Below, in pieces: positions 25,499 to 34,261 of a DNA stretch of 64,000 nt. Position 1 is the stretch's first letter; every line of letters starts with the position of its first letter. The notes under the pieces are model-generated. The model saw only the letters and a program-made list of their open reading frames with translations, did not search any database and was not told the DNA's origin. Source of the DNA: Acidobacteriota bacterium (GTDB lineage Bacteria; Acidobacteriota; Terriglobia; Bryobacterales; Bryobacteraceae); the NCBI GenBank assembly GCA_029776225.1, contig JAKOTR010000033.1, positions 1 through 64,000 of the forward strand, read 5' to 3'. Made by a program: the position numbers and the translations under genes.

Positions 25499-28066
25499 AT
25501 GGATTCCCAGGCGTCCACGCCGCTGATGCGGCAATATCACTCTATCAAGCAGCAGGTGCCTGGCGCGCTGCTGATGTTCCGCCTCGGCGACTTTTACGAG
25601 CTGTTCTACGAGGACGCCGTAACCGCCGCGCGTGAACTTGAGATCACGCTGACATCCCGGAACAAGGAAAAAGGGCAGCCGATCCCCATGTGCGGCGTGC
25701 CCTATCATTCCGCCGAGAACTATATTGCCCGTTTGGTCCAGCGGGGCTACCGGGTGGCTATCTGCGACCAGGTGGAAGACGCCCGGTTCGCCAAGAAGCT
25801 GGTGAAGCGCGAGTTGACGCGCGTGGTGACGCCGGGCACCGCCACCGAAAGCGGCCTGCTGCGGCCACACGAGAATAACTATCTGGCGGCGGTCACGCTT
25901 GCGGGCAAGCGCGCCGGGATCGCGCACGTGGATGTCTCCACCGGGGAATTCCGGGCGACGGAAGTGGAAGAGCACGAGGTGGCCGCGGCCATCGAGCACC
26001 TGGGCGCGCGCGAAGTGCTGTGCCCGTCCGGAACTACCCTGGAGGGGATCCCCGCGTTGCGGACGGAAGTGGAAGGTTGGGTTTTCACCCCCAGCCATGC
26101 CGAGCGCAGCCTGCTCGACCACTTCCGCCTGCTGTCGCTGGACGGCTGCGGCCTGGCGGACCGTCCCCTCGCCATCGGCGCCGCAGGAGCCATCCTGCAC
26201 TACCTCAAAGAGACCCAGAAATCCTCGCTCGATCACCTCGACCGGCCTTCGTATTACGACCGGTCGGAGGCAATGATCCTCGATTCCGTCACGGTGCGGA
26301 ATCTGGAGCTGCTCGAACCGATCTTCCCCGCCGAGCTTGGCGGGCGCAAGGAAGCCTGCCTGCTCGGCGTGATGAACGCGACGCTGACCGGGATGGGGGG
26401 GCGGCTGCTCAGGTCGCGCCTCCTGCGTCCCTCGATGAAGCTCGAGGAGATCGAGAGCCGCCTCGATGCGGTCGAGGACCTCTTTCGCGACACCATCCGG
26501 CGCGGCGAAGTGCGCAAGGTGCTGTCGCAGATTTCCGATCTCGAGCGCCTGCTGGCTAAGGTCACGCTGGGCACGGCGGCGCCGAGAGACCTGCTGGGGC
26601 TCGGGCGCTCGCTGCAAAAGGTTCCCGAGCTGAGTGAAAAGTGGGGCAAGGAGCGCCTGGATGCGGTGGAGGAAGTCGCGGGGCGCATTCTGGCCGCGAT
26701 CGCGGACGAGCCGCCCGCCAACATCGCCGACGGCGGCACGATTCGCGCCGGCTTTCACCCCGAACTCGACGAGCTTCGCGACATCAGCCGCAACAGCCGC
26801 CAGTACATCGCCCAGTTGGAAGCGCGCGAGCGCGCGCGCACTGGAATTCAGTCGCTCAAGGTCCGGTTCAACAACGTTTTCGGCTACTACATCGAAGTCT
26901 CCAAGCCAAACCTGCACCTTGTGCCCGGCGATTACGAGCGCAAGCAGACGCTGGTGAACGCCGAAAGGTTCACCACGCCGGAGCTGAAAGAACTCGAGCG
27001 CAAGATCCTCGACGCGGAGGAAAAGATTCTCGACCTGGAGCGGGCGATTTTCGCCGAGGTGCGCTCGTTCACCGCGTCGCATGCTGCGCGGATCCGCGCG
27101 ACTGCCGTCGCCATCGCCGCCATCGACGTGACCGCCGCGCTGGCCCAGGTCGCCGCGGAGAGCCGCTGGGTGCGGCCGCGGTTTTCAGACAGCGGCGAAA
27201 TGCGAATCGCCGGAGGACGCCATCCTGTTATCGAGAAGCTGGCCGAACGCGACGCGGAGCGGTTCATTCCCAACGATCTGTATCTCTCCCCGGAGAACTT
27301 CATCGCGATCATCACCGGGCCGAACATGGGAGGCAAGTCAACCTATCTCCGGCAGGCGGCGCTGATCGCCATCATGGCGCAAATGGGCTCGTTCGTGCCG
27401 GCGGATTCGGCGCTGCTGCCCGTGTTCGACCGCGTGTTCACCCGCATCGGCGCATCGGACAACCTGGCGCGCGGGCGCTCAACCTTCATGGTGGAGATGA
27501 CCGAGACGGCGGTCATCCTCAACACGGCGACGGAGCGCAGCCTGATTGTTCTGGATGAGATCGGGCGCGGCACGGCGACCTACGACGGGCTGGCCCTCGC
27601 GTGGGCGGTGGTCGAGCACATCCACGACCACATTCGCGCCAAGACCCTGTTCGCCACCCACTATCACGAACTGACGGAGCTGGCCGGGCAGATCAACGGC
27701 GTGCACAACCTGCGCGTGTCGGTAAAGGAAGCGGGCGATCAGATCATCTTTCTGCGGAAGGTGGAACCCGGCGCGGCCGACCGCAGCTACGGCATCGAGG
27801 TGGCCCGGCTGGCGGCGCTGCCGCCCAGCGTGATCGAGCGCGCCCGCGAGGTGCTCCAGTTGCACGAAAAGACCGAGCACGAAGTCACCGAGGAGCTGAC
27901 GCCGGCATCGCGCCCGTACCCGGTCCAGATCTCCCTGTTCGAACCCGTCAACTACGAAATCGCCGAGAGGATCCGCGGCCTCAAGCTCGACGAACTGAAG
28001 CCGATTGAGGCGTTGCAAATACTCGCGGAGCTTCAGGACGAACTGAAGCGCCAGGGTGGCCGCTGA
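25499..28066 (+). CDS. mutS: DNA mismatch repair protein MutS
   Basis: An 855-residue mismatch-recognition ATPase. The mismatch-binding motif is FRLGDFYELF near the N-terminus (Phe and Glu wedge residues present). The connector and lever domains follow. Walker A is GPNMGGKST with Lys613, then LDEIGRGTATYDGLALAWA (Walker B and signature) and FATHYHELTEL. Length is standard. ATG 25499 is used; an in-frame TTG at 25490 overlapping the dehydrogenase stop is an alternative, and the two genes are effectively abutting. The stop is back to back with the stop of the convergent LarA-like gene with no spacer. No mutL is visible here. Confidence 0.96.
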   Translation: MDSQASTPLMRQYHSIKQQVPGALLMFRLGDFYELFYEDAVTAARELEITLTSRNKEKGQPIPMCGVPYHSAENYIARLVQRGYRVAICDQVEDARFAKKLVKRELTRVVTPGTATESGLLRPHENNYLAAVTLAGKRAGIAHVDVSTGEFRATEVEEHEVAAAIEHLGAREVLCPSGTTLEGIPALRTEVEGWVFTPSHAERSLLDHFRLLSLDGCGLADRPLAIGAAGAILHYLKETQKSSLDHLDRPSYYDRSEAMILDSVTVRNLELLEPIFPAELGGRKEACLLGVMNATLTGMGGRLLRSRLLRPSMKLEEIESRLDAVEDLFRDTIRRGEVRKVLSQISDLERLLAKVTLGTAAPRDLLGLGRSLQKVPELSEKWGKERLDAVEEVAGRILAAIADEPPANIADGGTIRAGFHPELDELRDISRNSRQYIAQLEARERARTGIQSLKVRFNNVFGYYIEVSKPNLHLVPGDYERKQTLVNAERFTTPELKELERKILDAEEKILDLERAIFAEVRSFTASHAARIRATAVAIAAIDVTAALAQVAAESRWVRPRFSDSGEMRIAGGRHPVIEKLAERDAERFIPNDLYLSPENFIAIITGPNMGGKSTYLRQAALIAIMAQMGSFVPADSALLPVFDRVFTRIGASDNLARGRSTFMVEMTETAVILNTATERSLIVLDEIGRGTATYDGLALAWAVVEHIHDHIRAKTLFATHYHELTELAGQINGVHNLRVSVKEAGDQIIFLRKVEPGAADRSYGIEVARLAALPPSVIERAREVLQLHEKTEHEVTEELTPASRPYPVQISLFEPVNYEIAERIRGLKLDELKPIEALQILAELQDELKRQGGR

Positions 28067-29413
28067 TTAGCCATCCAGTTCGAGTTCCTGGTGCTGCATG
28101 CCGCCATAGGGATACACGGCCACGCGCACCGTGCCCTTGTGGCGTTCGCGCAGGATCCGGATGACGTCTTCCCACTTGTCCGCGAACGCCGTGGCCCGGG
28201 GATAAGTGTCCATCTGCTGGCGGTCCATGTACTGTGAGTAGACGATCAGCGCGCTGTTTCTCGGCAGCCGCGCGTTGCGGCGGCGCTCCGCGATCTGATA
28301 ATACGTGCTGCCGTTGCGTCCGGCGGTGCGGTTGTTGAGGTAGTGAACCGGGTCGAGCCCCAGCGGATGCTGGATGATGAGCACGCCCGTGCCGCCCTCC
28401 CGCACCGAGCGCGCGATCCACCGCTGGGCATGGAACGCCTGCGCGTTCTGCGGATAACCGTTGGTCACCACGATATCGGCGTCCTGGAATGTGGGCGTGC
28501 AGTAGTGCTTCGCCGCGACGCGCACGCCGGCATGGTGGGCTTCGACGATGTCTCCGGAAAAGACGTGGGTGGGCTGGAGCTTGTGGTTGTACAGGATCTG
28601 GACCGAGAAGTCCACCTTGGCCATCCGGGCCGCTTCGATCATGTCCAGCCGCATCTCGTTCTTGAAAACCTTGAGCGGACCGACCGTGGGGTTGTTCCTC
28701 ATCAGAACATTGTGGTTGTACTCGACGGTTTCCAGGCACGCCAGTCCCGGCAGAACCGCTTTCGCGCCCCCGCCGTAACCGGCGTCGTTATGGATCTTTA
28801 TGCCGCTGAGGCAGATTTTGAGGTCGGCGGCAAGAAAGGTTTGGTTTAGCCTCACCCTGTTCTTGAAGCTCGTGACGCCGACCTCACGCACGTTGGCGAA
28901 CACGTTGTGGTTCACCCAGGGAAACCGGCGCGCGATGTCCTTGCCGAGCTTCGCCTGCACCTCGAGGGCCGTCATGGGACGGTGCGTGGCGAAGGAACCG
29001 ATAAAGAGGATGTTCTCGTCGGCGATGCCGGCCGCCTTGAGCTGCTCGACCACCCAGGGCGTAACCGCGTATGTCGGCGTAGCGCGCGTGAGGTCGTCGA
29101 ACGTGATCGCGACGGTCTTCTTGCCTTCGGCGAGCTCACGGAGCGTCTTTGTCCCGATCGGGCGGTCGAGGCGGCGCCGGATCTCGCTGCTGCTCAAGAC
29201 GGGCGCGTTCCGGCCGCGCATATCCATGACGTTGACTTCCCAGTCCGCCGGGAAGTCGAGGCGCTCGTCGAGGTTGCCGGCGAATTCGTGCGTGGGGATC
29301 ACGACGGATTTTACGGCCCCCTTCAATGAAGCAACCGTCGTGGGCTGGTACGGGCCGGCCGCCAGCGCCGTGCCGATCAGGGGCACGCCGCCAAGAAAAT
29401 CCCTGCGGTTCAC
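28067..29413 (-). CDS. Tat-exported LarA-like (nickel-pincer racemase family) protein
   Basis: A 448-residue protein with a twin-arginine signal (NRRDFLGG at residues 2-9, then a hydrophobic stretch), so it is predicted to be folded in the cytoplasm and exported. The body matches the LarA/DUF2088 family: FDDLTRATPTY, then ATHRPMT, then SGIKIHNDAGYGGGAKAVLPG, where the conserved Lys would carry the pincer cofactor. GTG 29413 was chosen because GGAGG lies ten bases upstream and the frame begins with the Tat motif; ATG 29446 would add 11 residues. The substrate is unknown; it need not be lactate. It converges on mutS without a gap. Export would fit loading of the nickel cofactor before Tat transport. 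Confidence 0.85.
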   Translation of the reverse strand: MNRRDFLGGVPLIGTALAAGPYQPTTVASLKGAVKSVVIPTHEFAGNLDERLDFPADWEVNVMDMRGRNAPVLSSSEIRRRLDRPIGTKTLRELAEGKKTVAITFDDLTRATPTYAVTPWVVEQLKAAGIADENILFIGSFATHRPMTALEVQAKLGKDIARRFPWVNHNVFANVREVGVTSFKNRVRLNQTFLAADLKICLSGIKIHNDAGYGGGAKAVLPGLACLETVEYNHNVLMRNNPTVGPLKVFKNEMRLDMIEAARMAKVDFSVQILYNHKLQPTHVFSGDIVEAHHAGVRVAAKHYCTPTFQDADIVVTNGYPQNAQAFHAQRWIARSVREGGTGVLIIQHPLGLDPVHYLNNRTAGRNGSTYYQIAERRRNARLPRNSALIVYSQYMDRQQMDTYPRATAFADKWEDVIRILRERHKGTVRVAVYPYGGMQHQELELDG

Positions 29414-29493
29414 CTTGGTGGTTCCTCCTCCGCGAGATTCTCCCACACTTTCCGCGAGGCTTGCGGCTGCCGGCTAACAGCGGCAGTTAGGGG

Positions 29494-30819
29494 TTACTCC
29501 ACGGCGGCGGACCCTGAAGCGGCGTCGGCCAGCAGGGTGGAATTCGCGTTGAGCGCTGCATCCATCAGAGCTGCCAGTTTCGCGCTTTCCTGTGTGAAGG
29601 CGGGCATGTCGCGTTCCGCCAGCCTGCTCGCGCGGGGCGGCCTGAGCCGCTCGAAGTTGATGTACGTCCCGTTTCTTCGCAGGCGGAAATCAAGATGCGG
29701 GCCGGTGGAGAGGCCGGTTGAGCCGACCGCTCCGATCCTCTGCCCCTGGTTCACCGACTGGCCGTTTCTGACATAAATGCGCGACAGGTGCAGGTACATG
29801 CTTTCGTAACCGTTCGCATGCCGGATGCGCACCATGTTTCCGGAAGCGCCCGAACGCCCGGCAAACGTAACGCGCCCCGAAGCGATGGCCTGAACGGGCG
29901 CTCCAAGCGGCGCCGCGTAGTCGATGCCCAGGTGCGGGCGGTAGACCTTCAGCACGGGATGGAATCGCCGCAGCGAAAACCGCGAGCTGATCCTCGCGTC
30001 GAATTTCAGCGGCGAGCGCAGGAAGGCCGCCTGCAACGAACGCCCGTCGCGCGAGTAGTAAGCCGCCTTTCCGTCGCCGTCCGAGAACAGATAGCCTTCA
30101 TAAGTAGTCCCGGAGTTCACATACCTGGCGGCAAGGATCCGGCGGTAAGTGGGCGGCTGGCCGTTGGAGTATTCCTTTTTCTCGACAACGAAACAGAAGG
30201 TATCGCCCGGCTCGGGGTCGCTGTAGAAATCGATATCCCAGGCGAAAATGTCAGCAACTTGAATGGCCAGTTCCGGCCGTTCCCCCGTGCGCTCCATGCT
30301 GAGAAACAGGGAATCCTGCAGGACGCCGCAGACGGAAACCACGCGGATTTCGCCCGGAATCGTGACCACGGCCGCCTGGAAACCATCGGCGGCGCGCGTA
30401 ACGCGAAGCTCATGGTCCGGGTCGATGATGTAATCCAGCGACTCGACTTCGCCACTTTCGAAGCGAGTGAGATTCAGCGAGGTGTTGGCGCGAAGCTTTC
30501 TGACGTCGAAGACGCTTCTTGCAGCGGATATGATCGCCGTCCGTTCGGCCTCAGCCACGCCGGCGTTATCCAGCAGGGTTTCGAGCGTGTCGCCCCGCTC
30601 GATGGTAACGCTCTCTTTCGTAACTCGCGGGGGCTCGGGCGCGGCGGGCGCGGCCTGCTCCACGGTGGGCTTGGCATTCCGCGCATCCGGGCGCGGCCAA
30701 AGCCAGGCAGCGGCAGTTCCCATCGCGGCGATCGCCGCGATGGCGATCAGCCCGTTCCTGGTCCAGTTCACCCTTCCCACTTTAGTAAGCTGACCTCCAA
30801 ATGGCAAGCTGCGGCCCAA
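29494..30819 (-). CDS. M23-family peptidase, membrane-anchored
   Basis: A protein of up to 441 residues with one N-terminal membrane segment (GLIAIAAIAAMGTAAAWLW), an OapA/LysM-like region (VTIERGDTLETLLDNAGV, about residues 69-86) and a C-terminal LytM/M23 domain. The M23 zinc motif HLGID is intact. The second motif reads GPHLDF, with Asp where HxH normally has its second His. It may cleave peptidoglycan cross-links or, if the Asp impairs zinc binding, act as a non-catalytic regulator. The start is uncertain: ATG 30819 is the only ATG, but GTG 30780, 13 bases after GGAGG at 30794-30798, or GTG 30771 would put the membrane helix nearer the N-terminus. Confidence 0.85.
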   Translation of the reverse strand: MGRSLPFGGQLTKVGRVNWTRNGLIAIAAIAAMGTAAAWLWPRPDARNAKPTVEQAAPAAPEPPRVTKESVTIERGDTLETLLDNAGVAEAERTAIISAARSVFDVRKLRANTSLNLTRFESGEVESLDYIIDPDHELRVTRAADGFQAAVVTIPGEIRVVSVCGVLQDSLFLSMERTGERPELAIQVADIFAWDIDFYSDPEPGDTFCFVVEKKEYSNGQPPTYRRILAARYVNSGTTYEGYLFSDGDGKAAYYSRDGRSLQAAFLRSPLKFDARISSRFSLRRFHPVLKVYRPHLGIDYAAPLGAPVQAIASGRVTFAGRSGASGNMVRIRHANGYESMYLHLSRIYVRNGQSVNQGQRIGAVGSTGLSTGPHLDFRLRRNGTYINFERLRPPRASRLAERDMPAFTQESAKLAALMDAALNANSTLLADAASGSAAVE

Positions 30820-30867
30820 ATTGCAATCTGGCGCGGGCTAATGAGGTGTTGTAATCTGGGAGACCGA

Positions 30868-32145
30868 ATGACAAGCAAGGAACGAGTTCTGGCAACCTTA
30901 AACCACCGCGAGCCGGATCGCGTGCCGATCGATCTTGGCGGCACCAGCGTCACCGGCATCCACATCAGTTGCGTCGCGGCGCTGCGCGACTACTATGGCC
31001 TGGAAAAACGGCCCGTGAAGCTGCACGAGCCGTACCAGATGCTCGGCTGGGTGGACGAAGACCTGAAGCAGGCGATGGGCATCGACGTGGAGGGTGTGTT
31101 TCCGTACACCACCATGTTCGGCTTCAAGAACGTGAACTGGAAGATGTGGCGCACCGGCTGGGGCCAGGAGATCCTCGTACCCGAGGATTTCCGGACCATC
31201 ACCGACGAAAACGGCGACACCCTCATCTTCCCCGAAGGCGACACCACCGCGCCTCCCAGCGGGAAAATGCCCAAGGGCTTCTACTTTTTCGACACTATCA
31301 TCCGGCAGGAACCGATCGACGAGGACCGCCTCAACCCGGAGGACAACCTCGAAGAGTTCACGCCAGTCGCCGAAGATTATCTGGAGCAGCTCTCGCAGGC
31401 GGCGCCCGCCGCCGCGGCCACAGGCCGGGCCGTTATCGCCTCATTCGGAGGCACGGCGTTCGGAGACATCGCGCTCGTGCCCGCGCCGTTTCTGAAGTAT
31501 CCGAAAGGCATCCGCGATATCACCGAGTGGTACATCTCCACGAGCACGCGCCGCGACTACATCCACAAGGTTTTCGCCCGCCAGTGCGAGATTGCCTTGC
31601 AAAATCTCGAAAAAATTCACCGCGTGGTGGGGGACTGCGTGGACGTCGTCTTCATCTGCGGCACGGACTTCGGCACCCAGACGTCCTCGTTCTGCTCCGT
31701 CGCGACGCTCCGCGAGCTCTACATGCCGTATTACAAGCAGGTCAACGACTGGATCCACAAACATACTAACTGGAAAACGTTTAAGCACTCGTGCGGAGCG
31801 GTGGAGAAATTCATCGATACCTTTATTGAGTCGGGGTTCGATATTCTCAACCCGGTGCAGTGCTCCGCCGCGGGCATGGATGCGGCGCACCTGAAGGCGA
31901 AGTACGGAGACCGCATCGTGTTCTGGGGCGGTGGCGTGGATACGCAGAAAACGCTGCCCTTCGGCACACCGGAGGAAGTCCGCGCCCAGGTGCTGGAGCG
32001 GTGCGAGATTTTCTCGGCCAACGGCGGGTTTGTGTTCAACACGGTGCACAACGTGCAGGCCGGAACGCCGGTTGAGAATATCGTGGCGATGATCGAAGCG
32101 GTGCGGGAATTCAATGGTATGAAATCAAGGGGAACCCATGTCTGA
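30868..32145 (+). CDS. uroporphyrinogen decarboxylase-family methyltransferase
   Basis: A 425-residue URO-D-fold protein. The opening KERVLATLNHREPDRVPIDL is typical of the methyltransferase branch (MtaA/MtbA/CmuA-like) rather than HemE. Residues 307-309 are His-Ser-Cys (KHSCG), as in the zinc-binding HxC of that branch; the third ligand is unclear, with Cys332 and Cys379 as candidates. GGGAG sits five bases before ATG 30868; the frame is open upstream but lacks family similarity. It overlaps the following corrinoid-protein gene by eight bases, which strongly supports a methyl-transfer role with that partner. The methyl donor or acceptor is unknown. True haem biosynthesis is unlikely. Confidence 0.88.
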   Translation: MTSKERVLATLNHREPDRVPIDLGGTSVTGIHISCVAALRDYYGLEKRPVKLHEPYQMLGWVDEDLKQAMGIDVEGVFPYTTMFGFKNVNWKMWRTGWGQEILVPEDFRTITDENGDTLIFPEGDTTAPPSGKMPKGFYFFDTIIRQEPIDEDRLNPEDNLEEFTPVAEDYLEQLSQAAPAAAATGRAVIASFGGTAFGDIALVPAPFLKYPKGIRDITEWYISTSTRRDYIHKVFARQCEIALQNLEKIHRVVGDCVDVVFICGTDFGTQTSSFCSVATLRELYMPYYKQVNDWIHKHTNWKTFKHSCGAVEKFIDTFIESGFDILNPVQCSAAGMDAAHLKAKYGDRIVFWGGGVDTQKTLPFGTPEEVRAQVLERCEIFSANGGFVFNTVHNVQAGTPVENIVAMIEAVREFNGMKSRGTHV

Positions 32146-32773
32146 GTTGTCCAAGTTATACGAAGCCATTCTTACAGGCGACAGCAAGGCCGCTGTCGCG
32201 ATTACGAAGGAGGCGCTCGCCGCCGGAACGGACCCGCTGGAGATCGTGAATACCCAGATGGTCCCGGCGATGGACGAGGCCGGCCGGCGTTTTGAGTGCG
32301 AGGAGTATTTCGTTCCGGAACTGCTGCTGGCGGCGCGCGCCATGAAAGGCGCCCTTGAGCTGATCCGCCCGCTGCTGGCCGAGCGGGGAACCGAGCCGGC
32401 GGGCCGCGTGGTGATCGGCACCGTGAAGGGCGACCTCCACGACATCGGCAAGAACCTCGTAAGTTCGATGCTGGAGGGCGGCGGGTTCGAAGTAATCGAC
32501 CTCGGCGCGGACGTGGCCCCGGAAAGGTTCGTCGAAGCCGTGCGCGAACGCAACCCGGACCTTGTGTGTCTTTCCGCGCTGCTTACGGTGACCATGCCCT
32601 CGATGAAGACCACCATCGATGCGCTCAAGGACGCCGGTCTTCGGGACCGCGTGCGCGTGCTGGTCGGCGGCGCGCCGGTCACGGAGCAATGGGCGCGCGA
32701 GATCGGCGCAGACGGTTACGGCCCCAACGCAGCCGCAGCCGTTCCCCTGGCCCGGAAGCTGATCATGAAGTAG
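32138..32773 (+). CDS. methyltransferase corrinoid protein (MtbC/MtgC-like)
   Basis: A 211-residue two-domain corrinoid carrier. The N-terminal helical cap (about residues 1-85) is followed by a B12-binding Rossmann domain. GDLHDIGKNL contains the DxHxxG motif with His101 as the lower cobalt ligand. SALLTVTMPSM and VLVGGAPVT supply the remaining base-off B12 contacts. Such proteins shuttle a methyl group between two methyltransferases, one usually substrate specific and the other a URO-D-type enzyme like its overlapping upstream neighbour. A RACE-type reactivator is encoded at 36264. Ten bases separate it from the SIR2-like gene. Confidence 0.93.
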   Translation: MSELSKLYEAILTGDSKAAVAITKEALAAGTDPLEIVNTQMVPAMDEAGRRFECEEYFVPELLLAARAMKGALELIRPLLAERGTEPAGRVVIGTVKGDLHDIGKNLVSSMLEGGGFEVIDLGADVAPERFVEAVRERNPDLVCLSALLTVTMPSMKTTIDALKDAGLRDRVRVLVGGAPVTEQWAREIGADGYGPNAAAAVPLARKLIMK

Positions 32774-32783
32774 GTTAAAAGCA

Positions 32784-33596
32784 GTGAGCCGCGCCGACCT
32801 CGTGGAAGCGATCCGCCAGAAGCGGGCCATTCTGTTTGTGGGCGCCGGCGTCTCCAAGAACGTCGGCGTTCCGACGACCGACGAGATCGTCGCCGAGATC
32901 GCCAAGCAGTTGGGTTACGATCCCGAGTGGTTCCGCTCGTTGGGCGACCACCGCACGCTGGCCGAATACTACAGGCTCGTCAAGGGCACGCTCGGCCCGC
33001 TGCGGAGCTGGATGGACGTCACCTGGCACCGTGCCGACGTTTCGGTGCGCGAATCCCGCATTCATCGCCTGATCGTCGAGCTGGACTTTCCCGTCGTCTA
33101 CACGACGAACTATGACCGCTGGCTCGAAAAGGCCTACGACGCTTACGGCAAGCCGTACACCAAGATCGCGCACGTGGGAGACCTGCTCGAAGTGCGCCCC
33201 GGTGTCACCCAAATCATTAAGTTCCACGGCGACTTCGACGACGACGCTTCGCTCGTGCTTACCGAATCCAGCTATTATGAACGGCTCAATTTCGAAAGCG
33301 CCCTGGACCTCAAGCTGCAATCCGACGTGCTGAGCCGGCCCGTGCTGTTCATCGGCTACAGCCTGTCGGATATCAACATCCGGTATCTGCTGTACAAGCT
33401 GCACCGGCTGTGGGAACAGTCCTCCTTCGTCGCACTGCGGCCGAAATCGTATATCTTTCTGAGGGCGGCCAACCCGGTGCAGGAACGCGTGCTGCACGCC
33501 CGGGGCATCGAACCGATCATCTCGACATGCGAAGATCCGGGCGAAGGTCTGTTCCAGTTCCTCTCCGAACTGCTGGAAGAGGTGAAGAAGAAATAG
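32784..33596 (+). CDS. stand-alone SIR2-like domain protein
   Basis: A 270-residue protein of the SIR2_2 type, distinct from the classic sirtuin at 23.3 kb. FVGAGVSKNVGVPT (residues 18-31) is the NAD-binding start, TTNYD (107-111) is the family Asn/Asp motif and FHGD (147-150) places the likely catalytic His148. VLFIGYSLSDINIRYLL near residue 190 is also characteristic. There is no zinc-finger CxxC pair, so protein deacylation is unlikely and NAD hydrolysis is plausible. Relatives occur as effector domains in antiphage systems and as solitary genes. GTG 32784 begins ten bases after the corrinoid protein stop, suggesting co-transcription. Function here is undetermined. Confidence 0.88.
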   Translation: MSRADLVEAIRQKRAILFVGAGVSKNVGVPTTDEIVAEIAKQLGYDPEWFRSLGDHRTLAEYYRLVKGTLGPLRSWMDVTWHRADVSVRESRIHRLIVELDFPVVYTTNYDRWLEKAYDAYGKPYTKIAHVGDLLEVRPGVTQIIKFHGDFDDDASLVLTESSYYERLNFESALDLKLQSDVLSRPVLFIGYSLSDINIRYLLYKLHRLWEQSSFVALRPKSYIFLRAANPVQERVLHARGIEPIISTCEDPGEGLFQFLSELLEEVKKK

Positions 33597-33632
33597 GCGG
33601 GATTCGAGGCCCGCGCCGGCTGCGAAATTGAG

Positions 33633-34097
33633 CTACTTCGGGTAGCTGCCCGCGATCTTCATCACGGCGCCGTGCAGCCGGTGGAACCAGGCCGTGTCGC
33701 GCAGGAACATGAAAGGGCAGTGGCCGTCCACCACCCGCATACCGTTCTTCCGGCAAAACTCGACGGCCGCCCGGCTGACCGCGCCCGTCCCCACGGCGCG
33801 GTACATCCAGATTCGCTTCACGCCGGCGTCAAGGCAATCCTTCGCGATGAAGTTCGTTTTCTCGGCGGGCGTCATAATCAGCACCGCATCCACCGGCGGC
33901 TGGATCTCCTGAACGCAGGAGTAGCAGCGCACGCCGTCCAACTCCCGAGCGTTGGGGTTGACCGGAACGGCGTCATAGCCGCGCTTGCGGAGGCTCCGGA
34001 ACAAGATGCGGTTGAAATTCTTGGGATCGCGGGCGACGCCGACCACGGCGATCCGCTTTTGAGCCAAAAAGTCCTCGATGTCCGCCAGGCTTGCCAT
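33633..34097 (-). CDS. CoA-binding domain protein (YccU-like)
   Basis: A 154-residue single Rossmann domain of the CoA_binding_2 family: IAVVGVARDPKNFNR binds the nucleotide, and GYDAVPVNPNARELDGVRCY and DAVLIMTPAEKT follow. It ends with a conserved GHCPFMFL string and a C-terminal helix. Members bind CoA but have no established catalytic role. It converges on the SIR2-like gene and lies 165 bases after hom on the same strand. Confidence 0.88.
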   Translation of the reverse strand: MASLADIEDFLAQKRIAVVGVARDPKNFNRILFRSLRKRGYDAVPVNPNARELDGVRCYSCVQEIQPPVDAVLIMTPAEKTNFIAKDCLDAGVKRIWMYRAVGTGAVSRAAVEFCRKNGMRVVDGHCPFMFLRDTAWFHRLHGAVMKIAGSYPK

Positions 34098-34261
34098 AGC
34101 CTTCGGATTATAGCGGAACCGTGGAGGCGGTCTGCGCGGAGATTTGCACGAACGCCTCTTCGGTGACTTGTCCCAGTCTTCGATGAACCCGGCGAGCGGC
34201 GCTTATTTGCGCCTGGCCTTCACGGCGAACAAGGCGCGCGTAGAGCTCGCCGCCAGACGCC

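Noticed and set aside
30868-32145. Haem-pathway uroporphyrinogen decarboxylase HemE
   Set aside because: It overlaps a corrinoid protein gene and carries the HxC motif of the methyltransferase branch; the N-terminal string is not HemE-like.
34098-34261. Small gene between the CoA-binding protein and hom
   Set aside because: Open frames here are only shadows or extensions of hom, without ribosome-binding sites or recognisable features.
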